Positions 1-8,539 of a DNA stretch of 64,000 bases are shown here, in pieces. Positions within the stretch are counted from its first letter, which is position 1, and the number at the start of each line of letters is the position of its first letter. Under the pieces are notes generated by a model. That model saw only the letters and a program-made list of their open reading frames with translations. It had not been told where the DNA came from and searched no databases. A program made the position numbers and the translations under genes. Origin of the DNA: Desulfogranum marinum (GTDB taxonomy: Bacteria > Desulfobacterota > Desulfobulbia > Desulfobulbales > Desulfobulbaceae); assembly GCF_016918565.1 (NCBI RefSeq), contig NZ_JAFFQD010000025.1:1-64000 (forward strand). Direction: 5' to 3'.

Positions 1-100
1 GATTAATTTTGGTAAGAGGGTCACCGTTGCTGTCGATTTTACGCATCCGATTATCAAGGTCGAAGAATCCTGGCTGAAACATATCGGCTCCATCAAGTAA
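1..100 (+). CDS. C-terminal fragment of an unidentified protein
   Basis: An open frame enters from the window edge, with codons starting at position 2, and ends at a TAA at 98-100. It gives about 32 residues ending in HIGSIK. The piece is too short for me to recognise a family. It lies on the same strand as xseA but 400 bp upstream, so an operon link is unlikely. Confidence 0.5.
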   Translation, partial: INFGKRVTVAVDFTHPIIKVEESWLKHIGSIK

Positions 101-501
101 AAAACGGCTTAGAAGATGATGGAAAAGTATAACATAATATCAATATTTCAGACAGTTAAAACACTATTTGCGCTTGTTTTGCTGTAGTAATTATTCGAGA
201 AACCCTTAAGTAAATAGAGGCAAACGATTATCAGGTCTTATAACAAAACGTCACAGACTCCTGGATCATTGGATTTATGATTCTATCAATCATCTTTCAA
301 CAAACGAAACAAAATCTGCTTTATAGAGCTCTAAAAAAATGGTAGGGACGCCTTACCTTCTCAATTCAAGGTTAGCCCGAGACATCCAGGTTCGCCTGCC
401 TACAGGAAATATCCCTTTGGCCTATTGGCAGGTAGAGAAAAACACGCCACATCAAGCAAAAAACAGCGCACTCTATTTTCTTACTATTTTCAAAATGTAT
501 T
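101..501. other. Intergenic region, no feature seen
   Basis: This AT-rich stretch lies before xseA. I see no convincing promoter, terminator hairpin, RNA gene or small gene. An open frame at 339-542 overlaps the xseA start in another frame and looks like chance. Confidence 0.4.
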
Positions 502-1860
502 ATGGACAGACCTTCACATATTTACACAGTCTCAGAACTTAACAAACAGATCCGCTCCCTCCTGGAAGGTCGTTTTCCATTTATAAGCGTCTCAGGAGAA
601 GTTACGGACCTGCGTAAACCCTATTCCGGCCATATCTATTTTACTTTAAAGGACGGACAAGCGCAGGTAAAAGGCGTGCTTTTTAAAATGCAGCAAAGAT
701 ACCTTGCAGAACCATTGCAAAATGGAAAACAGGTTATCTGTCGCGGCAGAATCTCTGTGTATGAGCCTCGTGGAGATTATCAACTTATAGTTGATGCCGT
801 TGATTTTCATGGAGCAGGTAACCTGCAAGCTGCCTTTGAGCAACTTAAGAAAAAACTGGCAACAGAAGGACTGTTTGACGAAAAGGTAAAAAAAGAACTT
901 CCTAAATTCCCAAACAACATCACTCTGATCACATCACCTGATGGAGCTGCTGTCCATGACTTCATCAAAATTGCAAAACGGCGATATCCGAATACCACTC
1001 TCACAATCGTTCCCGTGGCAGTACAAGGACACCAGGCCCCAGCTGAAATAATAGAAGCACTCAGCACTGTCAACAATCTTAAAGCAACGGATATTGTAGT
1101 TCTGTGCCGAGGTGGAGGTTCCATAGAAGATTTATGGTGCTTTAATGATGAGCAGCTTGCTCGAGCAATACGCCGGTCATGCATTCCGGTGGTCAGCGCA
1201 GTGGGGCATGAAATTGATTTCACCATTGCAGATTTTGCAGCTGACCTCCGTGCTCCTACTCCTAGTGGGGCAGCTGAAATGCTTTTACCGGATGCAATGG
1301 AGTTACAAAAAAATATAGCGGCCTTTAACAATGCATTGTTGCAGGCTTTACAGAGAACTATCAGGGAATCTGAACATCGTTTCCGTTACAGTCGCCAAAG
1401 GCTGAGCCATATGGCCCATCCTGTCGACACATTACTCCTCAAGGTAAGTCAGTTAGGCATGACCCTTGAAAACAATATTTTCACGGGGTTGGAAAGGAAA
1501 AGGCTGGCTCTGCAGGAACAAAAAACTCGCATAGAACGTCACAACCCTACGTCGGTATTATCTGCTCATAGCCAAAGAGTCGCTTTATTAGAGCAACGCA
1601 TGACGCATGCTGTATTCATGTTGCTTCAGGCAAAAGATTTACAGTATAAAAATCTAGTGGGTGTTCTTGATGCAATCAGCCCTCTTGCTACCCTTGCCAG
1701 AGGCTACGCGATAGCCCGTAAAAAGGATAGAGCAAGAACTATTATTACCGATGCCGGTCAAGTAACTGGAGGGGAAAAAATAGAATTACAGGTTCAACAT
1801 GGCCACATTCTTTGCCGTGTTGAACCTGCAATTGAAAACGAGGAGACTGTAACCAAATAA
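502..1860 (+). CDS. xseA: Exodeoxyribonuclease VII large subunit
   Basis: Large, catalytic subunit of exonuclease VII, which degrades single-stranded DNA to oligonucleotides in repair. The 452-residue product has the usual length. An N-terminal OB-fold DNA-binding domain (about residues 5-105, with the FPFISVSGEV and SGHIYFTLKD blocks) is followed by the catalytic region containing TSPDGAAVHDF, RGGGSIEDLW and SAVGHEIDFTIADFAAD, then a long helical region and a conserved C-terminal LARGYAI segment. The ATG at 502 lacks a strong ribosome binding site but the family alignment begins here. The small-subunit gene xseB, often directly downstream, is not here; the next gene is convergent. Confidence 0.96.
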   Translation: MDRPSHIYTVSELNKQIRSLLEGRFPFISVSGEVTDLRKPYSGHIYFTLKDGQAQVKGVLFKMQQRYLAEPLQNGKQVICRGRISVYEPRGDYQLIVDAVDFHGAGNLQAAFEQLKKKLATEGLFDEKVKKELPKFPNNITLITSPDGAAVHDFIKIAKRRYPNTTLTIVPVAVQGHQAPAEIIEALSTVNNLKATDIVVLCRGGGSIEDLWCFNDEQLARAIRRSCIPVVSAVGHEIDFTIADFAADLRAPTPSGAAEMLLPDAMELQKNIAAFNNALLQALQRTIRESEHRFRYSRQRLSHMAHPVDTLLLKVSQLGMTLENNIFTGLERKRLALQEQKTRIERHNPTSVLSAHSQRVALLEQRMTHAVFMLLQAKDLQYKNLVGVLDAISPLATLARGYAIARKKDRARTIITDAGQVTGGEKIELQVQHGHILCRVEPAIENEETVTK

Positions 1861-1992
1861 ATGTATCAATATTGCGCCGAATTTTGTTTATTTTCAAGGC
1901 GCAAAAAGACTTGCGTGCATTGCCTAGGTTAGTTTTTCGCTACACAGAAAAAAGGCGCCAAGGCAAACGTGATGTGAGTAAAAATTTATTCG

Positions 1993-2460
1993 CTATTGAT
2001 TGAGCGAATCCAGTTCATTACTGATTGCGACCAGAACAGTCTCAAGATGGTCAGGATTCTTCTTCGCTGTATTTTTCAGCTGTTTACCCCATATTTTAAG
2101 CATGTCGGTATCAATTTTACGAATATCGTTGTCTTTACACCATTCAGTCCCGATTTTATTACCTAATTCGGCTAGCAGTATTTTCTGTTTCGGTTGCTCG
2201 GCAACAGGGGTTTTTTCTAAAATGCTTATAGTGATATCCTGCCACCCATCAACAAAAAAATTCCCTTCCTGAAATTTAATAAACCACTGCCGTTCATTTT
2301 TTGTCAAACCAGCCGGGATAGTGTACTGCTTTTGGTCCATGGCTGAATCCAGCAAGGATGCTTGAGCATCCTGTGCATCAGCACCAGAGATTCCAAAAGC
2401 TGTCAGCGATAAAAGAAAGAAAAGGAATAAAAATATTTTTTCCACGTTGGCACCATTCAA
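1993..2460 (-). CDS. Small secreted protein of unknown function
   Basis: I do not recognise the family. The product is about 150 residues with a clear signal peptide: a lysine, then a run of Phe/Leu (IFLFLFFLLSL) and an Ala-rich cleavage region near GADAQ. The mature part is polar, with a tryptophan-rich stretch (ERQWFIKF, FVDGWQDI) and a helical lysine-rich C-terminus, so it is probably periplasmic. The longest frame starts with TTG at 2460; an in-frame GTG at 2445 gives an equally good signal peptide. A strong sigma70-type promoter lies just upstream, which supports a real gene expressed alone. It converges with xseA. Confidence 0.7.
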   Translation of the reverse strand: MNGANVEKIFLFLFFLLSLTAFGISGADAQDAQASLLDSAMDQKQYTIPAGLTKNERQWFIKFQEGNFFVDGWQDITISILEKTPVAEQPKQKILLAELGNKIGTEWCKDNDIRKIDTDMLKIWGKQLKNTAKKNPDHLETVLVAISNELDSLNQ

Positions 2461-2490
2461 TGCGATTCAAATATAGTAATTTTTCTTATT

Positions 2491-2519
2491 AAAATAGCAT
2501 TTTGATTTTAAGGTGTCAA
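2491..2519 (-). promoter_or_regulatory. Sigma70-type promoter of the secreted-protein gene
   Basis: On the minus strand TTGACA (2514-2519) is followed by a 17-bp spacer and TATTTT (2491-2496). Transcription would begin about 25 bp before the secreted-protein start codon. Confidence 0.6.
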
Positions 2520-2564
2520 GAGTGCCTTGTTTATAAGTACAATTTTTTGTACAAAATGACCCGG

Positions 2565-3644
2565 CTACTCTTTTTGACTCACTCCTGCTTCTGCAAAAGT
2601 GCTCACATCGGTAAGAATAGCTGTTGCTGCTTCTAATGCATGCATAGCGAATGCTGCACCTGTTCCTTCGCCTAATCTAAGATTAAGATCAAACAAGGGC
2701 CTCAAATGCATTTTCTGCTGCATAAAGCTATGACCAGGCTCTACGCTTTTATGGGCACAAATTATATAATCACGAACAAAAGGTTCTATCAAATAAGCGA
2801 TTAACGCTCCTGCAGTTGAAATAAACCCATCCACCACCACTGGCTTTTTCAACGCAGCTGCACCAAGAATTAAACCAGCAATCCCACCGATTTCATACCC
2901 ACCTAATTTTGTCAACACATCAATACCGTCTTTGGCATCCGGTTTATTGACAGCAATTGCCTGTTTGATAACACCTACCTTGTGCGTCAACTGTTCATCG
3001 TCAATACCAGTCCCTTTACCAGTAACCTCCTCAACAGTTTTCCCCGTAACGACCGCTGCAATAGCACTGCTCGGTGTTGTGTTGCCGATTCCCATTTCTC
3101 CTGTACCGAACACATCAACATCTACGGCAAGTGCAGAAGCTATTTCAATACCTGCTTCAACAGCCATAACTGCCTGGGTTTTGGTCATGGCTGGGCCTAC
3201 CATTATATTCTGTGTACCTTGAGCAATCTTCTTGCTTAAAAAACCTGGAGCGTTTTTGATTCCTTCAAATGTATCCATAGCTCCCATGTCAACCACCAAC
3301 ACCTCAGCCCCAGCCTTGTTGGCCAACGCATTAATGCCTGCCCCTTTGTTCATAATGTTGTGCACCATCTGGGTAGTTACTTCTGCAGGGTAGCCTGACA
3401 CTCCCTCCGCAGTCACACCATGATCCCCTGCCATAACCACCATTTTTTTCCTGGCAACAGGCGGCGTCATGCTCCTGGTCATTCCCGCAAGATCTACGGC
3501 CAGATCCATAAGATCTCCCAACGCCCAGTGCGGCATGGTCAGTTGATCTAAACGAGCCTTTGCTTTATCTCTATAAGATGAATCCTGGGGATATATATTG
3601 CGGCAAGTAGATTCCAAATACCCAATTTTCTCTTTTTCCTGCAT
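2565..3644 (-). CDS. cobT: Nicotinate-nucleotide-dimethylbenzimidazole phosphoribosyltransferase
   Basis: CobT transfers phosphoribose from nicotinate mononucleotide to the lower-ligand base, giving alpha-ribazole phosphate for cobamide assembly. Family blocks are MAGDHGVTAEGVSGYP near the N-terminus, GEMGIGNTTPSSAIAA in the middle, GGYEIGGIAGLILGAA, and a C-terminal RLGEGTGAAFAMH block that carries the catalytic glutamate region. The start is set at the ATG at 3644 because AGGAGG lies 8 bp before it; this gives 359 residues, the normal CobT length, whereas the longer frame from 3674 has no such site. It is the last gene of an operon with the DUF89-like and shikimate kinase-like genes. Confidence 0.96.
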   Translation of the reverse strand: MQEKEKIGYLESTCRNIYPQDSSYRDKAKARLDQLTMPHWALGDLMDLAVDLAGMTRSMTPPVARKKMVVMAGDHGVTAEGVSGYPAEVTTQMVHNIMNKGAGINALANKAGAEVLVVDMGAMDTFEGIKNAPGFLSKKIAQGTQNIMVGPAMTKTQAVMAVEAGIEIASALAVDVDVFGTGEMGIGNTTPSSAIAAVVTGKTVEEVTGKGTGIDDEQLTHKVGVIKQAIAVNKPDAKDGIDVLTKLGGYEIGGIAGLILGAAALKKPVVVDGFISTAGALIAYLIEPFVRDYIICAHKSVEPGHSFMQQKMHLRPLFDLNLRLGEGTGAAFAMHALEAATAILTDVSTFAEAGVSQKE

Positions 3645-3720
3645 TCTGCTGTCCTCCTGACAGTATGTATACAAATTTTATGCGTTACCCAGGCGATACA
3701 CCTCGGGAATTTTTTTACAA

Positions 3721-5469
3721 TTAAACACCTTCAACCAATGATCTATCATACAACTTGCCAACTCCATACTCACGGCGACGTTGAAATTTTTCAAGGGGTG
3801 GCCCAATGAGCTGCATTTCAGGATTTTGCTGGAGCATCTCTATGGCTATATCCATTTCCTTGGTACACCCGGTAGAGTAGGTAGCATCTTTACCGCTCCA
3901 TTCCGGGGGTACCATTTTCTCCATGAGGGCAAAGGATTTTTCCACATCAGCAACACTTTGAAAACGCCAAATGTCTATGGTCCCTGATCGCTGAAAAATC
4001 TCCCACATATACATGATGTCATCAGCATCCATCCCTTCTTCAAAATGTTCTGCCGGGTTGATTATTATCACATTGTGGAGGGTCGCACGAAGATGCTTAA
4101 CAAACACGCTCAAAATGTCTTTTGCTGTTTGCAGTTGACCGGGAATAGAGCCGACTATGGCTGAATAAAACATCACCTTCTTCCCCTGTTCTTTTTCTTT
4201 TTTCACCATACTGACCATCTCCTCTGCTTTCCTTCGCAGAGCAGACTGGGGAAAACGAATTGTCGCGGCATGGTGTGGCTTCAGCTGCATGTCAATATGT
4301 CCATCATCTCCAGGAATTATGGAAATAATATCGCGTGTAAACTGAAACCTGTTATTGATAGTTTCTCGGCAACCAGGACTGCGACTGATCAAAAGGTCAG
4401 CCTCTTTAAACGACCGCGCAAAGGTAACCGACATTAAAAGCGGATTAAATGGCTCACGAGTCCCATCGGAAACCACCAGTAACCTGTTATCGCTGTCAAG
4501 ATGCTTAAGTAGCTGATTTTTTGAAATAGCCGAATCATAAATAAAAGTAGCGTCATCCAACAAACTTTCAAGGGTAGTGTCTTCCAGGAGATCGATGAAC
4601 GAAACTCGGTGGTAATAAAAATCCTGCTTCACAGCCAAGATAATCCGTATCCCCAATTTCATGAGATTTCTGATAATCGCTAAATCAAAAACTATCTCCC
4701 CAGACCTGCCTGCGAGCCATAGTATACAGGGACGCCGTCTTCCGGAAAGTACATCCCGAAGCCAATGCTTTAGCCAATCCCATTGACTCCCCTGCAGAGC
4801 TTTATTCATGACCTTTTTCAACGTCTGTTCATCCGGCGGCGTATCATGTTTCCAGATAGTGCGCATAGATGACAATAATAGAAGACGTTTTAGGCGCAGC
4901 AGGTGAAGCTGCAAGTCGATATCAAAAAGCGTGGTTTCTTTCTCGATTTCAAGCCCTTCAAGGGATTCAAAAGCTGTCTTGAAAGCTGCTGATTCCATAA
5001 AAGCCAATACCCGCTTATTTTCAACCTCCTTTACTTCAGCTAATGGACGATCAATCTCACTGATGGTGGTGAAAATACCCAGCAACCGTTTTTCAAGCCT
5101 TCCTGGAAGGTGGACTTTGTTGGAAATTTCGTTGTTGTATTTTATAGAAAGAAGGCTCAACAGATATTGTTGTTTGTAAGAATCCGTTATAACCTCACGC
5201 ACCAACCGCTCCAGCCTGCTCCAGATAGTGATGTATGCCGAGGTCAGCATTGTCTCGGCACGTTTTTCAATAATCGCGCTAAAAAGAGCATCTGAACAAG
5301 GGTAATAGAACTGTTCGCGCTCGAGGTGAACCATAAAATTCAACTGCTCGGGAGACGCGACCATGTCGGGAAAAGTTTCGTATGCCAGGTGGTTCTCCGT
5401 ATAAAAATTTGTCACCCATGCGTCTCTGTCGGCATTCAAGCCCCTCTGATAAGGGATCATTTCCGTCAT
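3721..5469 (-). CDS. DUF89/ARMT1-like protein with altered metal-binding motifs
   Basis: The 582-residue protein has a helical N-terminal region and, from about residue 245, a segment that resembles the DUF89 damage-control phosphatase fold: GRSGEIVFDLAIIRNL (254-269) fits the DNAGEIVFD block, and a later SDGTREPFNP...ADLLISRSPG segment fits the downstream conserved block. The metal-binding Asp-Asn of block one is Gly-Arg here, and the Asn-Asp of the next block is His-Arg in YYHRVSFIDLL (285-295). If the family call is right, classical metal-dependent phosphatase activity is doubtful. Its ATG overlaps the stop of the upstream kinase gene (TAATG) and it precedes cobT by 76 bp, so the three are probably co-transcribed. 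Family assignment is from pattern memory only. Confidence 0.6.
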   Translation of the reverse strand: MTEMIPYQRGLNADRDAWVTNFYTENHLAYETFPDMVASPEQLNFMVHLEREQFYYPCSDALFSAIIEKRAETMLTSAYITIWSRLERLVREVITDSYKQQYLLSLLSIKYNNEISNKVHLPGRLEKRLLGIFTTISEIDRPLAEVKEVENKRVLAFMESAAFKTAFESLEGLEIEKETTLFDIDLQLHLLRLKRLLLLSSMRTIWKHDTPPDEQTLKKVMNKALQGSQWDWLKHWLRDVLSGRRRPCILWLAGRSGEIVFDLAIIRNLMKLGIRIILAVKQDFYYHRVSFIDLLEDTTLESLLDDATFIYDSAISKNQLLKHLDSDNRLLVVSDGTREPFNPLLMSVTFARSFKEADLLISRSPGCRETINNRFQFTRDIISIIPGDDGHIDMQLKPHHAATIRFPQSALRRKAEEMVSMVKKEKEQGKKVMFYSAIVGSIPGQLQTAKDILSVFVKHLRATLHNVIIINPAEHFEEGMDADDIMYMWEIFQRSGTIDIWRFQSVADVEKSFALMEKMVPPEWSGKDATYSTGCTKEMDIAIEMLQQNPEMQLIGPPLEKFQRRREYGVGKLYDRSLVEGV

Positions 5470-5990
5470 TACCCTCTCCTTTCCAGCTTGAGCAATCTTA
5501 TAATTTCACTAGATATTTGCGCAACACTCTTGCCTTCAACATCGATAATGTGATCTGCCGACTTGCGATACTGCGGCAGCCTACTGTCAAATAGTTCTTT
5601 GGCCTTTTTTATATCGCTTAACAATGGCCGTTTTTTTATTTTTTTGGTTGCATTTGGATGCGCCATAATTTTCTCCACAATGTATTCAACGCGCCCATGA
5701 AGATAAATAACAATTCCAATATCACGTAAATTTTCAACTTGATGGAAGCCGCCACCAGTTGAAATAAGAGTGCCGGTAACGTGTTCATTCAGCCAATCAG
5801 CTACCTTCTGTTCAAGTCCCCGAAAAACGGGTTCCCCTTGATCGGCAAAAATTTTGCGTATTTTCTTTTTTGCCATGGATTCGATGAGATCATCTGTGTC
5901 AATGGCAACTAAACCTGTATCCTGGGCAAGTGCTCGCGCAGTTCTTCCCTTGCCGACTCCCATAAAACCAATGAGTATAATGTTGTCCAT
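5469..5990 (-). CDS. aroK: Shikimate kinase-like protein with an unusual P-loop
   Basis: Shikimate kinase phosphorylates shikimate at O3 in the chorismate pathway. The 173-residue product has the normal size and the expected substrate motifs: DTDDLIE (about 31-37), FRGLE (R-x-x-E type), TGGGF (shikimate-binding glycines), KKRPLL (lid arginine) and LPQYRKSADHII near the end. The P-loop reads GVGKGRTA: the Ser/Thr normally following the lysine, which coordinates magnesium, is Gly. The start at 5990 is chosen because the homology begins at MDNIILIGFMG and a GGAG lies upstream. First gene of the operon with the DUF89-like gene and cobT. A second kinase-like gene lies at 30325. Confidence 0.8.
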   Translation of the reverse strand: MDNIILIGFMGVGKGRTARALAQDTGLVAIDTDDLIESMAKKKIRKIFADQGEPVFRGLEQKVADWLNEHVTGTLISTGGGFHQVENLRDIGIVIYLHGRVEYIVEKIMAHPNATKKIKKRPLLSDIKKAKELFDSRLPQYRKSADHIIDVEGKSVAQISSEIIRLLKLERRG

Positions 5991-6094
5991 ACACCTGTAT
6001 CTCCATGCTTTCAGTATAAATTGTATATACAAAAACGGGGCCAAATCCGTCCTTAAATGGTATTTAACGCCACCCTGCGTTGCGCAGCTATCTC

Positions 6095-6213
6095 TTAGAA
6101 TTTTTCATGAACTTTTTGTTTACAAACTCAATTAATTGATATTTTTGCTTAAAAATAAATTGCACGATTAACAGTCTTTTTTTGGTTTTCAAACAAAAAG
6201 CTCCCCCTTCGGG
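6095..6213 (+). repeat. Interspersed repeat, copy A (119 bp)
   Basis: One of three related elements (others at 17135-17253 and 23024-23140). Inverted arms are GAACTTTTTGTTT at 6109-6121 and the complement of AAACAAAAAGCTC at 6191-6203. The core contains an AATTGATAT...TTAA and ATTAACAGTCT stretch shared with the other copies, and the right end carries CCCCTTCGGG. This copy lies between divergent genes (the kinase-like gene and the oxidase operon), so it is not simply a terminator. The outermost pairing is partly decayed here. Confidence 0.8.
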
Positions 6214-6535
6214 TTAAGGTTACTTTTATAGGGCGACAATTAACAGTAAACAATAATCCACAGCTGGCTTTCTATAAACTATCACCACAAAAAACCAAGA
6301 AAATCTTTATTAAATATGACTGGTTACCATTGCTCTTGAAGAAAAATAGATTATTGTTTTTCTGTAAGCTGATATGGTATCATTTTTTGCAACTACTCTT
6401 TATATTCGTTGCGGTTAATTACATCCAAGTACATTTTTTTTAAAAGGAGATCAGTAGCAACGGCTACCGCACAATCCCAGCATTCGCGCTTACCGGAAAT
6501 AACAATCGCTCTTTCAACTTCAGCAGAGGCAGATT
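6214..6535. other. Leader region of the oxidase operon
   Basis: This AT-rich 320 bp precedes the operon. An imperfect AGAAAAA...TTTTTCT inverted repeat lies near 6340-6363. I cannot pick one convincing promoter, and I see no FNR-type palindrome like those at hcp and ygbA. Confidence 0.35.
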
Positions 6536-6961
6536 ATGACCACATTTATTTATGGAATTCTAGAAAGCGTCGGCTTTACCCACCCTCTTCATCCTGCAGC
6601 AACTCACATTCCAATGGGTATGGTTATGGGCTGTTTTTTCTTTGGCCTTATCGCCTGGTATTTCAACAAGCAGGACCTGCGAAAAACGGCCTTACATTGC
6701 TCTGTTCTTGCCCTGATATTTATTTTTCCAACCATCATAGCCGGCATTCTTGATTGGCAATATTTTTACGGCGGCACCTATCAACCGCTCATCGTTATTA
6801 AAATGGTTTTAGCAGCAGTACTTGTCATACTGCTTGGTCTTTCTATCAAAATGAATAGGGGAGGTACTGATCCCAAAACACTGTTTATTGTTTATGTCTT
6901 TTGCCTTGTCTGCGCTACTGGTCTCGGTTTTTCAGGCGGCGAACTTGTATATGGCGGTTAA
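6536..6961 (+). CDS. DUF2231-type four-helix membrane protein
   Basis: The 141-residue integral membrane protein has four hydrophobic segments. The first region contains THPLHPAATHIPMG, the His-Pro pattern typical of the DUF2231 family, and the C-terminus ends in GFSGGELVYGG, another family signature. Conserved histidines in this family are thought to bind haem; that is family knowledge, not proved here. It opens the oxidase operon and is followed 31 bp later by the DOMON gene, which suggests a redox role at the cytoplasmic membrane next to the terminal oxidase. An AGAGG precedes the ATG. Confidence 0.75.
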   Translation: MTTFIYGILESVGFTHPLHPAATHIPMGMVMGCFFFGLIAWYFNKQDLRKTALHCSVLALIFIFPTIIAGILDWQYFYGGTYQPLIVIKMVLAAVLVILLGLSIKMNRGGTDPKTLFIVYVFCLVCATGLGFSGGELVYGG

Positions 6962-6992
6962 CAACACCATAATAAAAAAAAGGAGATTTTTC

Positions 6993-7538
6993 ATGACGTT
7001 ATCCAAATATGCCTCTGTCTTGGTGTCACTGTTTGTCTGTACATTGCTCTTTACTGCCCAGTCTTCAGCAGCAGATTACCAGCATTCCGTCACTGCCGAC
7101 AAGATGCGTTTCGATTGGTCGATCAATGGTGATGTGCTTGCAGTAAAACTGACGGCACCCACCAAGGGCTGGGTTGGAATTGGGTTTAATCCCAGTAAAA
7201 AAATGAAGGACGCAGATTTTATTGTCGGCTATGTCAAAGGCGGCAAAGTTTCCATTTTTGATGAATTTGGGACCCAGGCCACCCAACACGGTCAAGACAC
7301 GAAAAGAGGCGGTAACAATGATGTGACAGTCGTCGGAGGCTCCGAACAGGGCAAACAGACAACACTGGAGTTTACCATCCCTGTCAAATCAGGGGATTCC
7401 CTTGATGCAACCCTTGACCTTCAGGGAGATACGGTGGTGCTTTTGGCCTACGGCCCTGACAGAGATTCAACCCGCATGAAACATACATATCACAAAGCGA
7501 TGATAGTCAATCTTAGTAATGGCAGTGTAAAAGAGTAA
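6993..7538 (+). CDS. DOMON-domain secreted protein
   Basis: The 181-residue product has a signal peptide (hydrophobic residues 8-22, cleavage near AQSSAA) and one DOMON domain, recognisable from GWVGIGFNPS, MKDADFIVGYV and a late VLLAYGPD...YHKA pattern. DOMON domains bind haem or sugars; the Met in KKMKDAD and the His in the MKHTYHKA region fit b-haem ligation in related cytochromes, which is inference. The start is the ATG at 6993 with AGGAGA 6 bp upstream; a longer frame would overlap the DUF2231 gene and lose the signal peptide. Its position suggests a periplasmic electron carrier or sensor for the oxidase. Confidence 0.85.
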   Translation: MTLSKYASVLVSLFVCTLLFTAQSSAADYQHSVTADKMRFDWSINGDVLAVKLTAPTKGWVGIGFNPSKKMKDADFIVGYVKGGKVSIFDEFGTQATQHGQDTKRGGNNDVTVVGGSEQGKQTTLEFTIPVKSGDSLDATLDLQGDTVVLLAYGPDRDSTRMKHTYHKAMIVNLSNGSVKE

Positions 7539-7573
7539 GAGTGACAACTCCTGCGTATGCAATTTTTCCAGTG

Positions 7574-7612
7574 AAAAGAGTGCACCACCTCCTCATCGTG
7601 GTGTACTCTTTT
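7574..7612 (+). terminator. Hairpin after the DOMON gene
   Basis: Arms AAAAGAGTGCACCAC (7574-7588) and GTGGTGTACTCTTTT (7598-7612) pair with one mismatch around a 9-base loop. It has only a short T run, so it may be a partial terminator or a processing site that sets different levels of the DOMON and oxidase transcripts. It also argues against starting the sco gene at 7541. Confidence 0.55.
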
Positions 7613-7642
7613 GTCATCTCCAACATAAAACCAACAAACGGC

Positions 7643-8518
7643 ATGCAGCTTATATTGAGATTGTGTTTTTTCCTAGTACTAATGCTTGCGCTTACCTCGC
7701 CCAATATGCCTCTGGCAGAGGAAGGGCAGATGCACAAGAACCATCAGCAACATGAGAGTCCAATTGAAATGGACCATAGTGAGCACGCTGCTCATGACCA
7801 ACAAGGCCTCTCTCTTTCTGAGCAGCAATCAGTGGCTCCTGAAGAATGGGTGACGGAAAAAACAGGTCAGTTTGTTCCACTGGAAGCCACTTTTAAAGAT
7901 GAGAAAGGCAAAGTCATAACCCTTGCCGAACTTGTAGATCGGCCGACGTTACTCCTCCCTGTCTATTATTTTTGTCCAAGGGCATGCTCATTTGACCAAG
8001 CTAATCTGGCAGAGGCAATAAAAAAAACAAGCCATCCGAAGGGTTCATTCCGAGTAATTTCAATGAGTTTTAACGAAGTGGAACCACCTGAAGCCGCTGC
8101 TATTGCAAAACCAAATTATACAGAGTTACTTGGCCCAGATTTCCCAGAGGATGGTTGGGTATTTCTCACCGGCGACAAAGAAAACATTCTTCGTGTTACC
8201 AATGCTATCGGCTATACCTTCAAAAAGCAGAGTGATCATCTATTTATCCATCCTTCTGCACTGGTGGCCCTGAGTAGCGAAGGACAAATTATCAAATACA
8301 TTTACGGGTCTTTCCTGCATGGCGATGTTGACCTCGCCCTTGCAGAAGCTGAAAAAGGAACACCGGCTACTTCCATTCGCCGTTTTCTCTCTTTTTGTTT
8401 CAACTACAGCCCCAAACAAAACCAAACTATTTTCACTATTCTTAAACTCTCAACAGTAACCCTGCTAGTTGCAGGTTTTTTCTATTTTGTTTTCTTTTTC
8501 CTGCGCAAAAAAAAATAA
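7643..8518 (+). CDS. SCO1/SenC-family copper chaperone
   Basis: Sco proteins deliver copper to, or reduce, the CuA centre of cytochrome oxidase. The thioredoxin-like domain carries the CPRAC motif (CxxxC, about residue 111) and the conserved downstream histidine in HLFIHPSA (about residue 203). A signal or anchor segment lies at the N-terminus, a C-terminal hydrophobic helix ends in RKKK, and between them and the domain is a His/Met-rich stretch (MHKNHQQHE, MDHSEHAAHD) that could hold extra copper. The ATG at 7643 is preferred to a frame start at 7541, which would run through the 7574-7612 hairpin. It lies directly upstream of coxA. Confidence 0.9.
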   Translation: MQLILRLCFFLVLMLALTSPNMPLAEEGQMHKNHQQHESPIEMDHSEHAAHDQQGLSLSEQQSVAPEEWVTEKTGQFVPLEATFKDEKGKVITLAELVDRPTLLLPVYYFCPRACSFDQANLAEAIKKTSHPKGSFRVISMSFNEVEPPEAAAIAKPNYTELLGPDFPEDGWVFLTGDKENILRVTNAIGYTFKKQSDHLFIHPSALVALSSEGQIIKYIYGSFLHGDVDLALAEAEKGTPATSIRRFLSFCFNYSPKQNQTIFTILKLSTVTLLVAGFFYFVFFFLRKKK

Positions 8519-8539
8519 TCAGGATTGAAAGGTGTTTCC

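Noticed and set aside
339-542. 67-codon frame overlapping the xseA start
   Set aside because: It is out of frame with xseA, has no domain or signal peptide, and lacks a ribosome binding site.
1872-1904. TTGCGCC/GGCGCAA inverted pair after xseA
   Set aside because: The 7-bp stem has a 19-base loop and no T run, so I do not call it a terminator.
6409-6753. 114-codon frame overlapping the DUF2231 gene
   Set aside because: It lies in another frame of a clear membrane protein gene and its Ser/His-rich composition is that of a shadow.
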